A DNA stretch of 64,000 nt from the NCBI GenBank assembly GCA_030141605.1, contig JAQGDQ010000320.1, positions 62,001-126,000 of the forward strand, in the 5' to 3' direction. Below are positions 53,676-64,000 of the stretch, piece after piece (the stretch's first letter is position 1; the number at the start of each line of letters is the position of its first letter). The position numbers and the translations under genes are program-made. The notes under the pieces were generated by a model. That model did no database searches, was not told where the DNA came from, and saw nothing but the letters and a program-made list of their open reading frames with translations. The stretch comes from Tubiluchus corallicola (taxonomy: Eukaryota > Priapulida > Priapulimorpha > Priapulimorphida > Tubiluchidae).

Positions 53676-56600
53676 TTATGTTGGCCTGTCTTTTAGTTTT
53701 TTGAGTAGCAGTGCTTGCAAGGTGCTGGTATTAGTTGAACTGTCGAAATTTTTCAAGTTACGACTAGCACCCTTGGCAGAAGGCTGATTGTAAGTTAGTG
53801 AAGGGGCGGACGGTTGACTGAATGGTGAACTTGGCACACTCCGTACTTGCAAAGGCGTATTATTGCTCAACTGCAAAGAGCTGCCTTGTGGAATGGCTTC
53901 TGAAGCCTTTAGGTAGTCTTTAATTTTGGCAACTTTTTCACTTTCTTCCGGGTCAAGTTCTGTCATGGAACCAGTATGAGACGACGTATGGTATGGTACG
54001 GTTGCCACAGCAGCCCGCTGCGGTGCATCCTGTATACCCATGTGAGAGTACTGGCCATCTACACTGGAAGGAGGCTGAGGAACAGGAGAGGAAGGTAGAC
54101 TTATTCTACCTTTAAGCCACATACGATTCTCAATCTTCTGCATCGAGGATTGAGCTGATTGATGGCGCATACGAGAGAAATGTGGCTTGCCTCGAGGCGG
54201 TGGTGACATGGTGTTGGGTTTCTGTAAAGCAGGATTACCACTCGTATGTTGTGCTATGTTACCACCCTGTGGTGCAACTTGCTGTTGTACATGTTGCATG
54301 GCCCCTTGACATGGAGACATGATGGGCGTTTGTCGTGGGGAATTGCTGGCACTGTGATTGAAGGTGAACGTAGAACTATTCTTGTTAAACTTGTGAGGCG
54401 ATATTGGTATGAAAGAATTTGCCTGGCTGGATTGACTCTGCATTGATGAGACGCAAAGATAGGACTTGTCAGAGCTAGCCGGAGATTGTGGAGCAGAAAT
54501 GACAAGGGAAGAATCGGATTTGTTTCTGGGTGGTTGTGGTGGCGCATATGTATCAGGTGAAGCCGGAGTGGAATTCCCGCTGTTACTACACGTGCCTTGT
54601 AGCTGCTGAGTGTACGGTGAGCTAGGAACGCTCCCCCAACATGGATCAGCGTTAGATAACTGACCAATTACTGTTGAAGGTCGAGCATTGCTCCAAGCAT
54701 CAGGAATCGGGGTAGTCCTCGGAGTAAAGGATGGCATACTTTCAGAAGATTTATGCCTTACCCTATCTAATAAATCTTTGTCACTGTCTTCACCAGTATT
54801 CATGGCAGTCATACTCTTGCTATAGTGCATGTGTGACACTGCCGCTGCAGTTCCTATACACTTTCCAGAATTCTGCCTAGATCTTGCAGTTGGATACTGA
54901 TCACTGTACTTCTGTACCAAACGACTCGCTATCTCCATTGGTATATGAGCTGCGTTAACTCTCTGTTGAAAAATGGGGGAATCTCTAGACAAACAACTTT
55001 GCTGACTAGAGAAAGGGTTAACATTTGGTGCGACAAAATCTGTGGTTATTCTCTGCTCAATGCCGATGTCCTGCACACAAGGTTCTGATGGTACAGACTC
55101 GAATGCCTCTGCGATAGCATCTGGGTGCTGGGCAATGATGGCTGCAATTTGATCCAATTGCTCCTGCGTCAGCCCAGTAGCAACGGGTGTAACAGGATTA
55201 GAATGTTCGACAGAACCTTCACCACTATGATGCTGTGGGTATGGAGTGGTGTTTGGAGTAGGCGGATAAGGTGTCGAGGCACCACTGCTACCATCAACCC
55301 AATGCCAACCCTCCTCTCTTGAACACATGCTTCTAAAGGTAGTTTGATGATGTTGGTTTAATGTCAATGCAGGGCTATTTGGCATGCTGTTGTTGCCCAA
55401 GTTGGCTTGCAACTGTCTTGTAGGTGTTGTACTTTTTATCAGTCTATCAGCAGAAACAGTTGCCCCTGTTCCAAAGCCAAATGTCTGAGCTACCTCTGCA
55501 TCGAGAGACTTCTGAACTGGACATAGCTCTTCGGTCAAGTTATCCAGCAGCCCATCAGTTCTCATAGCAGCTTGGTTGGGATTTATTGGGTGTGTTTGGG
55601 TCTGATTTTGTTCACTTTTTGCAACAGCATAGCTTCCAGCTTGTTTTGTATTGTTGAACTCTGTTATTTTAGGTTGTGCCCCAACTGCACTTGTAGTAGT
55701 CATCATAGGGTGAAATGTTTTTGGACGAATAATCGATTGATCGGTTGAGGGTAAAAGTGCTTTACTCACAGGCTTTTTTGCTTTAACTGTAGTACTTTCA
55801 ACATTATTATCAGGTGATGGTCTTTTCCTATTGCCCTTCGCGGCAACCTTGTTATCTTTTTTGGAAATAATCTTATCAGTAGCTAATTGGCTATGGCTAG
55901 CATCAGGTGATGGCTTTGGTTGGACGAGTTTGTACCTGTATTTCATAGTTGTTTGCACTGGCACTGCAATCACAACAGGTAAAGACGAAAGATCACCCTG
56001 CACGGTAATGGCAGCCGTGGTTTTGCTATTAACCGTTTTATCAATACCCATGTTAGCAACATTGTGAAAGGCACTTCCCTGTCTAACATTAATAGGGCTG
56101 TTTATCACAGTGTTTTCGTTTTTTTTAATGTTAGATTCGACAACTTTTGCGGCACTTTCACTTTGCGTTCTATTATCACAGCTCTCATGAAGTGTTTTCT
56201 TGCTTTCATTTTCATTAGAGATTCCTCCAAACTGGTCTGACTTATCGCTTTTCTTTTTGCTAAGCTCAACTTTTCCATCATTTGCCACCTGTGCCGCTTG
56301 GTCGAGATCGATTTTTGCTTGCAGGTTTTCCTGCTGTTGTTCCAGAAGCTTTTGTCGCTGCTGTTGATACAGCGCCCTCTCTTGGACTTTTCGTTTCAAC
56401 TGCATCTGTGTTTCCTTGTGACGGTCAGCTGAAGGCACTTTGGATGGTCCTAAGGACAGGAAAGAAAATGATCAAACAAAAGCTTAACCCTTTCATACCC
56501 GTTGTATCCCGTGGGATACGAGAATATTTTTTGTCTTTAAAATTAATAAAATTTTAAAACTGACAGTTATTTGATCTGTTAATAGTTATTTGATCTGTTA

Positions 56601-59600
56601 ATAGTTATTTTGATTTAAGCCAATAACAATAGACTAAAAATGGTGATAAAATGGCAAACTAGAAAATCTACATAGCATAAAAAACGGCGCAAGGTACAGT
56701 ACTTTAGAGACACTTTGTACAGATCAACATAGCATACATACTAAATGTCTTAAATAGTTTGAAAAATTATCAGCAGTTGTAAAATGAAGCACATTTTATG
56801 CTTCCATTGAATCCCAATGTATCCCGTGGGATACAGGCTATATTTAGCACACGGGCACAGGTAGAAAAAAATAATTATTATGTGTAAACAAGACGGACAT
56901 ACTGAACAAAAGTACAAAATCAAAAAAGTTTCTTATTAAAAATAATTTGGGACTGAAAGGGTTAACTTAAAGAAAAACAATTTAAAGCCTGTAATAAAAA
57001 AAATTTCTCTTGAATATTCTTGAATTTGTTACTGCTACAGATTTGTCTTATCGGTACACCTAAGCATTATTTCACCTCACTCACAAAATGATTGTATGAG
57101 TAACTAGTAAACTCATCATTGTTTCACAAAGTATAGCGCATCTGAAACAGAGGCCTTTATTTTGACAAGTCCGTCCCCAGCCTCATACAAACAGTTACGT
57201 ATCTGGATTTTTTTAGAAACCAAATGTTAGAATACCAAGGCTCAGTTTGAAAATATAGTTGTCCTCGCTTGACAACTACCCGTTTAGCGACGTTTCGTTT
57301 CAACGACGCTAAATGTTTGACAACTTTTTTCGCTTAAAGATGCATATTTCATTTTAACAACAATCTTTTTACTTTGTTCAATGCCTTTTTTGTTTTATGA
57401 ACAACATTTTTACCTAATTTGAAGCTCTGTTCTAAGAATAGACTAGTAACTTAAAACAGAACAATTATTATGTTTTTCCTCTCCTTGTTATGCCTGTGTT
57501 AAATGCTAGCAATGTTTTGTGAATTATACCCTTCCAGGAACCTAGATACAAACTTCATGCCTGCAACCTATTGCTATCATTCTCAAGCGTTTCACAGTGC
57601 TTGGTTTTTACTATGCAATGTTCAGCCCCTAACTATGTATCTACGGGTTCAATAATTAGGTATTGGCAAGAAAGATATGTTTAAAAGCCAGCAGAAAGAA
57701 ATTAATCAGTAGAATTACGAATACGTTTAATTTATAAGAATTACGTAGTATTGATTTTTCCCTCTGGGGGGTATCTCAATTCCTTTTCATTACTTTCTGT
57801 GGATGACTTGGTTTCGTTTAACCCTTTCATACCCGTTGTATCCCGTGGGATATGAGAATATTTTCTGCCTTTAAAAATAATAAAACTTTAAAACTGAGAG
57901 TTATTTGATCTGTTAATAGTTATTTTGATTTAAGCCAATAACAATAGACTAAAATGGTGATAAAATGGCAAACTAGAAAATCTACATAGCATAAAAAACT
58001 GCGCAAGGTACAGTACTTTAGAGACGACTTTGTACAGATCAGCATAGCATGCATACTAAATGTCTTAAATACTTTAAAAAATTATCAGCAGTTGCAAAAT
58101 GAAGCACATTTTATGCTTCCATTGAATCACAATGTATCCCGTGGGATACAGGCTATATTTAGCACGCGGGCACAGGTAGAAAAAAATAATTATTATGTGC
58201 AAACAAGATGGACATACTGAATAAAAGTACCAAGCCAGAAAAATTTTTCCTTATTAAAAAAATAATTTGGGACTGAAAGGGTTAATGTCGCATTTTGCTA
58301 GAAAGCATTAGCATCATACTGTACTTAGTTAGCAAGTAGCAAGACCGCAACAGCCTCGTCGATTATTACAGTACTTATGTGCACTAAATTTTGTGTGAGG
58401 GGTACCTTACTCTATTTGCATGTCTAAGTAAAACAGGCCAAAACAAGAGTTTTAACATGCTAGGAATTGAGTGCCGTCCTTAGTCCGCTGCTAAATCAGG
58501 AAGTACTGATGTCAACAGGTGCGGAAGACTTCACTCACTCAAATTAGCACAACAGTGAATATGACCCTGAAACACGTACCCGCATCCAATTGTGCCTCTT
58601 TCCCATTCCGACCGAGCACAGCAAAAGCGGCGATGGAATGGTTGTTGACGTACATGTTGGATATCAAATAGACGGCAATCTCTTGGAGGTTGCTGAACGA
58701 CCTACCCAGCAGTTTTTGTGCCCATTCACAAATAACAGCATTTGTGGCAGTACTCACTTCAGTTTCAGGTTTCGGTGCCTAAGTAGAAATTGGGTAAAAA
58801 AACATCAAATATTAGCCAACAGCCAACAAACAAACAACAAAAAATGGATAAGATAATACAAGGTGCCTAACAACAATTTAAAGGACAATATTTTTCATTT
58901 TTTGTATTAAAAAATTAATGCTTTGCACAGCAGTACAACAAAGTATATATATATATATATATATATGCCTAGTCAGAGGTCATCACAGTTGATTTAATTA
59001 TTTAATTACTAAGTACAGCTTAGAAGAAAAGGCTAACGTTGTTACTTAATGGTGCACGTAGGGTGGCACATGGCTCAGGAGATCGACAATTTTCGGAGAA
59101 ACAATGGCGTTATTCTGAAAATACCAGATGTATTATTGCGACAACCTTTGCACATGGTTTAATGCTAGCGTTGAATTTCCAAGGATTGTCGTGTTACAAG
59201 CAACTAATATGTACAGAAAAGAGTTATTCTGGCGCAGTGCTGCAAACTAAACTAAAGGAGACTCTTAGAAAAAATTTGTTTATCTTTATCCCATCATCCA
59301 TCATGTCGAAAAAGGAAAGCCGGCTTCAGGGATGCAAAAACGTGCATAATTTGTCGCTTCACCCATGAAAAAAATGACAAAACATTAAAGGGGTAGTTTG
59401 CCCGAATTTTATTACACCCGGGTGCCAAAAACACTTGCTATGCCCCCTGGCAATATTACACTGTTACAATATAGATGAACTAAATGAAATGATTCTAAAC
59501 TTATGTTTGAAAACTAAATAAACTATATGAAATAAAACAATTATTGAATTTCTGTGTTCTGCATTTAGCTAAGAAGTTCTTTAGACGGCGGCAAGTACTA

Positions 59601-61665
59601 TACCATTGAGTATACACATCTGCGAATAGAGATTGGTTTAGATTATTGGGATTTCGAATTTATAAGAGCAACCGGTGATGTTGACTTTACACTGTCACCG
59701 TAATGATGGTTTTATTAAAAAAAAAGCAAGAATGTGATTTAGAGGTGAACATATCTGTCCAATTAATTATGCAAAATTTTGTTGATCTGCAGATGCCAAA
59801 CGTTCACTACATAATTAAAGATGAAAATAATAAGCAAGTTACATAAATTGCTTAAGAAAACTACTTACTGTGCTGTATGATGCTATGACAGATCAAATAG
59901 TATTACTCATCGCTATTATAAATTTGTTATAAAAGCTGGCATCACTGATAAAATTTAATACTTACTAAACAAACAAAATGTTTCGTGAAGTACAATTTAG
60001 TACTTTTATTAAACAAACAAAACGTTTCGTGGGCGGCCCTCCACATTGTCAATTGTTAACAACTGTAAGGCAAAATCTTCAGCAATTGGTATGATCATAT
60101 ACTGAAGTAATGAGGGAGATCTTTGGAACTAACAAGCTTAGGTATGATGCGATTGCAGCTACCGTCCGCGACCAGCCCAGGAAGTAAAAGCAAATTATTG
60201 GCAGCAAGCGCTTACCTGACCCTGGGAAGTGTTTGGAACCGGAGTCGTGACGGAAGACACAATCGGAGGAGTTGGGTTCTGCATGCTCCGAAGGCCAGCA
60301 TAACAGTACTGAGAGTTGCCTCGGTTGCCTAATCGCCGAGGCTTGATGTTGGGAAATGCAATCTTCATAATTTTGCCAAAATCTGCTTGCGACACAGACT
60401 TCATCCGATGCTTATCACAGTATGCTCTGCAATACAAACACTCAGTGTCAGGACAAGTTCATTCGCTTTAATGCTAGAGTATCAAATTCAGATGGGACCC
60501 GATTCTTGTTTAATTTTACTGAATTACAATGGCTACACAAAGTACATGTTTCATTTTGATAGTTAAATGTTAAAAAGCTGCAACAAAGCGCAGAAAATAT
60601 TATCAATTTTAGAGTATCATGTACGTCACCCTTTCCAAGTTGTTGAAATTTGAAATAGGCTACCCAATATGCCAAAGTACGAAGTGATTTACCTGTATTC
60701 ATTATACACCTCATGTTTGGGAATCGAAATACCAGGATCCTCTTGAAGATGGCTCCTAATCCAGGTGACGGCATTTGACTGATCTTGGCGGCTAATAACA
60801 GTTACTGGCGTGCCTCCATCTTGTACCCTGAAATCAGATGCGCAAGTTCATTAATTTGACTGCGTTGAATAACCATTAAAATTTATAACAATAAATGTTT
60901 ACAGTGACTTGCCAGTACCATTCAGTCTATTTGCTTAGACAAGTTTCTACTGCACACTGACGCACGTCCACAGAATTTCTTAAGAAAATATTATGGCTAA
61001 AAAATTTTTTAGCAGTAAACCAAGACACACATCAACCCTTTGTTTGTTCGCACAATCCACGAGTAGTCGGCTGATTTGCATAGTGTAGTTATGTTCATGT
61101 ACGTCACTTACATAGAGTCGATTCTCTTTTATTTCCGTTGTCTAGACAGTGTTTAGCTAACTGTAACTGCCCTTCTGCATTTAGGGGGTTGGCCTAATGA
61201 GCCTGCCCCCCCCCCTCACGGTAGTAGTGAGTTTAGATTTTCATGAATTTCTCATTGTTTTGTTATCTCTCTGAGTCACTGCATCAACGTCATGTGCTTC
61301 GCAAGAGCAAGTCTATCCAGGGCCTATTTCAAGGGGGGGGGGGGGGTAAGTGGGGATACTTCCCCGGGGCCTCATCCTCCAGGGGGGCCTCGTGCGAAGA
61401 TAATATTTTTTGTTTTATGTGAACATACTACCTCCTGTCTCCCGCGCTCTCTCTCTCCCGCTCTCCCTCTCTCTCTGTTAGATACACACACACACACTGT
61501 TACATATGATTGTACAACCACAGATGAAAAACGAAGAAAAAGCTGCTAACTTACTGTACAGGTGGTGAACCCTTCGGCAACTTCAGGTACAACAGCAGTT
61601 TCTCAACATCGGTGAGCTTGCCAATATCTTTCAGTAGCTCAGCAACGTGTTGCTTTACTTCATCA
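53676..61665 (-). CDS. RFX7: RFX7-like winged-helix transcription factor, five 3' exons (5' end off window)
   Basis: Exons in transcript order: 61555-61665, 60693-60827, 60216-60426, 58580-58778, 53676-56449; phases agree throughout and 1142 codons are visible. Numbering from the first complete codon: an N-terminal segment ([17 protein letters not shown]) as in RFX5/RFX7, then the RFX DNA-binding domain at about 59-128 ([47 protein letters not shown]). After it come a conserved helical block ([19 protein letters not shown]) and a 924-codon last exon that is Ser/Pro/Gln-rich and presumably disordered. The last exon opens with a coiled Gln/Arg tract ([20 protein letters not shown]) and carries a K(Y/R)[11 protein letters not shown] motif. 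No RFX dimerisation domain is present, as in RFX7. In the wing, the usual SKY reads SQY (Gln121). The initiator exon must lie beyond 61.7 kb, probably outside the window. Confidence 0.94.
56484..56965. mobile_element. piggyBac-type MITE, copy 1
   Basis: The element is 56488-56961 (474 bp), flanked by TTAA on both sides, with ends CCCTTTCATACCC / GGGACTGAAAGGG. The TTAA target and CCC...GGG ends are the piggyBac signature. The inverted motif TATCCCGTGGGATA occurs near each end. Lies in the RFX7 intron before the last exon. Confidence 0.9.
57255..57345. mobile_element. Possible fossil of a pogo-like MITE (weak)
   Basis: TTGTCCTCGCTTGACAACTA followed by TTTAGCGACGTTTCGTTTCA recalls the '...CCTCGTT...' arms of pogo/Tigger MITEs, but no matching opposite end or clear TA flank was found. 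Confidence 0.3.
57818..58285. mobile_element. piggyBac-type MITE, copy 2
   Basis: The element is 57822-58281 (460 bp) with TTAA on both sides. It is about 95% like copy 1 in the same orientation and in the same intron, 0.86 kb away. It lacks the doubled TTATTTGATCTGTTAATAG seen in copy 1. Confidence 0.92.
58940..58966. repeat. (AT)n microsatellite
   Basis: Short TA dinucleotide tract in an RFX7 intron. Confidence 0.9.
58967..60215 (-). other. RFX7 intron, nothing else recognised
   Basis: Contains a partial direct duplication around AACAAACAAAA(T/C)GTTTCGTG (about 59970 and 60014). Otherwise unassigned. Confidence 0.5.
61318..61440. mobile_element. hAT MITE 'CAGGGCCTATTTCA' family, copy 2 (left part)
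   Basis: Starts CAGGGCCTATTTCAAGGGGG and shares GTGGGGATACTTCCCCGGGG with the copy at 25068. The right end is not recognisable; a CT-rich tract and a short (CA)n tract follow at 61440-61497. RFX7 intron. Confidence 0.75.
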
Positions 61666-63703
61666 CTGAGAATAAAAACTAGGCTTTAAAATGTTGCCTT
61701 CCTGACTGAAAACCTTGTTGTTTAAAGCAAAACCGGACACAATCTTAAACTGTGTTTCAGAACTATCTACTCTAAAATATTGAAAAGAAACACACTATTT
61801 TTTAAAAAACGACTTACGTGAAAGAATTATTACCACACAAACACAATTTCGTGTTCGTGCCACTAGTTCTTCGCTGTTACATGCATTTTGCCATACGCTA
61901 GTTAGTCACTAGCACCTGCATTTCGGAAACGCATTGCACAAAAAATAGGTGCCGTACCTCTCGGTTCAGATGTGTTACTTTCTAACGAACTACGGACATT
62001 CGACAGCTCATGCGTGAGCACAGTAGTAAATTTGAAATTTGAATTTTTATCTTAACGCTTGTCTAGTTTTAGTACAACACACTGAATATCTTACAGTAGC
62101 ACTGTACTTCAATTTTCGCCTTCACAAACACGTTCAACATGCTCGTGGAATATTTTTGCTGTTGAAAATTATGCTAGTTTGCGATGTCATCAATAATTGC
62201 GCTCGCCCGCCATTAATTAAGTTTTTAATCTATTATTTTACTATCAGAAACGCTTTTGCAGTATTAACTGTGTTAAAATGCATACTTTTAAAATGTACTT
62301 AAAATGTGGACTTGAAAATGGGGTAGTATATGAAAAACCAGATCGTCTTCCTTTAAAGGGAAATAGTAGGCCTACTTAATTTTAGATATGTCTCAAAATG
62401 ATCTAAAGTATAAAATTGAAAGGTAAAACATTGTTTTTTTAAATGATTTACATTACAGTACTTATTACAGTGGAAGCATAATTTCATTGTTGTACATTTA
62501 TGACATACACACTTCAATGGGAAACAGATGAGATGACTTTTAGCACTGTCAAATCTGCGTTATCATTACAGTACATAATACAGTAAAACAGTACATAATA
62601 CAGCATTTTTCAACCGGCTCAAATAAATGTGACAAAAAGGAATCATACGAAAAACGATGACAAAGCTATTGTGTCCATTTTTCACAACTCACAAATCTCA
62701 AAACATGTTCACAGAATGCTTAAATCACACCTTTAGTAGATTAATTAAGGAATTTTAAGCTTAAGTGCATAACTTAACACAAAAAGTTTAAATTACTGGC
62801 AGGGTTAGACAAGGAAAACATACGTAATTCTACAATTTATGTGCACACGGACACAAGCAGCAAAGCAAGCATTAAGGTACAGCTTATGTTTACAAATATC
62901 GATAGTAAATGTTTAGCCACAAACTGATATCTATTTCACCTGGATTAAAGGCTGTTTGATTGTACAGGCTGGTGAGGACGAGAGAACATAATCAGTTTAC
63001 AGTTTTGGTCTAGCTTTTTATGGAAATTTAAATAAAAATGGGGTAGAAGAAGCATTTCAAATAGTAAAAACAATTAAAAAGCTACATTTACTCAGTTAAT
63101 TAATTCACGACGTTTAAAATCCTAAATAAATAACCGAGATCTTTATTAAGTGAAAACAATGTAAACAACACAGAACGAGTTTAAATTACAAGTGAAAATA
63201 ATGGCACGGTAATTAATTTTGGTAACTAAAAGTAAAAGACACCTATTTTAGCATTTCAAATAAAATATTAAGGTATTTCTAAAAGAATATGACTGATAAA
63301 AAACTGTGAAGTCTGAACTAAGATCAAGTCCATGTTGATTTTCAAGAGCAAGTCACTCCAAGAGAGCGAAGATCTCCGACTTTATGATACCAAATTTTGC
63401 TGTTATTGTGGCCTTTGCTACATTATTCATAAATTTTGTTTTACATCAGATTGTGAATGCATGCACAAGGCAGTGATCATATAATTTTTAGTACTGCAAA
63501 ATAAACCTTTATTAGCCACTGTTCGAACACAATTTCGCACTAAATTTATAATACGAAATTACGCAATTTTAGATAAAACTCTGAAATGCCTAAAACAGTA
63601 TGAGTAATTTTCACTTGAGCACATCACACAGCACAGGGCACCTGAAACTCTAAAAATTCTAGTTTCAGCAAAATATGCAATCATGAAACAGACAAACAAA
63701 CAC

Positions 63704-63706
<3 letters not shown>
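61666..63706 (-). other. Upstream RFX7 intron, nothing recognised
   Basis: AT-rich sequence upstream of the first visible RFX7 exon. I searched the minus strand for an initiator exon with a good donor and found none convincing. Confidence 0.5.
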
Positions 63707-63763
<57 letters not shown>

Positions 63764-64000
63764 CTTTATTTAAAGTGGGTTTTTGGGTCAAGAATTAACA
63801 TTGGCTCAAAGAGCTATTATCGCCGACTGTAAATAACAACCTACAACTACATAACAGAGACTATTATCACCCCGCTTTTACCCTAAATATCACGCGTCAG
63901 GCAGAGCAACAGCAGGTACCATTTTTAAAGTCTTTGGTATGACCCGGCCGCTGGTTCGAACTCACGACCTGCCAGACGGAAAGCAGACGCATCACCCTAG
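63707..64000 (-). mobile_element. tRNA-derived SINE, copy 2, with (AAT)n tail; truncated by window edge
   Basis: 63707-63763 is an AAT repeat that, on the minus strand, is the ATT-rich 3' tail of a SINE. The SINE body continues to the edge with the same GGTCATACCAAAGACTTTAA and GTTCGAACC B-box motifs as at 18893-19120. The A box lies at or beyond the edge. Confidence 0.88.

Noticed and set aside
54246-56557. Several open frames on the plus strand across the RFX7 last exon
   Set aside because: Antisense shadows of the long Ser/Pro-rich coding exon.

Overview
The window is AT-rich, intron-rich nuclear DNA from an animal. The evidence is a collagen triple-helix exon and four split genes with canonical GT-AG introns and clear animal orthologues (NAGPA, CFDP1/BCNT, HYPK, and an RFX5/RFX7-type transcription factor). 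The non-coding DNA is crowded with short non-autonomous DNA transposons, SINEs, LINE remnants and minisatellites. NAGPA and RFX7-like genes together with 5S-derived and tRNA-derived SINEs fit an invertebrate deuterostome or another marine invertebrate, but the sequence alone does not fix the taxon.

Layout. 1-1.2 kb: one long collagen Gly-X-Y exon on the + strand, running in from the left edge. 1.2-8.9 kb: no recognised functional gene; it holds a terminal-inverted-repeat element, a broken DHRS4-like dehydrogenase copy, a duplicated hairpin repeat, a LINE scrap and a perfect 90-bp palindrome. 8.87-29.26 kb: a 12-exon NAGPA gene on the + strand, reconstructed to 558 codons with every splice phase agreeing. 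Its introns hold at least seven hAT-like elements, a 5S-derived SINE, a tRNA-derived SINE, RTE-like and Jockey/CR1-like LINE ends and an 85-bp minisatellite. 29.3-36.1 kb: intergenic, with hAT elements and several tandem repeats. 36.09-45.80 kb: an 8-exon CFDP1 gene on the - strand (285 codons) whose introns hold a 60-bp and a 42-bp minisatellite and a second 5S-SINE. 45.8-50.2 kb: intergenic, with two LINE reverse-transcriptase scraps and a CG-containing stretch. 50.21-51.34 kb: a 3-exon HYPK gene (127 codons, + strand). 53.68-61.67 kb: five 3' exons of an RFX7-like gene on the - strand, with two sister piggyBac-type MITEs in one intron; its first exon lies to the right of the window. The right edge holds an AAT microsatellite and a truncated tRNA-SINE.

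The genes do not form a pathway. NAGPA is a Golgi enzyme for lysosomal-enzyme targeting, CFDP1 a chromatin-remodelling subunit, HYPK a ribosome-associated partner of the NatA acetyltransferase, and RFX7 a winged-helix regulator. NAGPA and CFDP1 are convergent, CFDP1 and HYPK divergent, HYPK and RFX7 convergent.

The most notable pattern is tandem duplication at splice junctions. NAGPA exon 5 has three extra copies of its acceptor (47 bp each), exon 12 has two extra copies (44 bp each), and the exon-7 donor region is duplicated. The CFDP1 60-bp array appears to have grown from the first bases of its own intron. In exon 12 the extra acceptors would encode a form of the enzyme without its membrane anchor.
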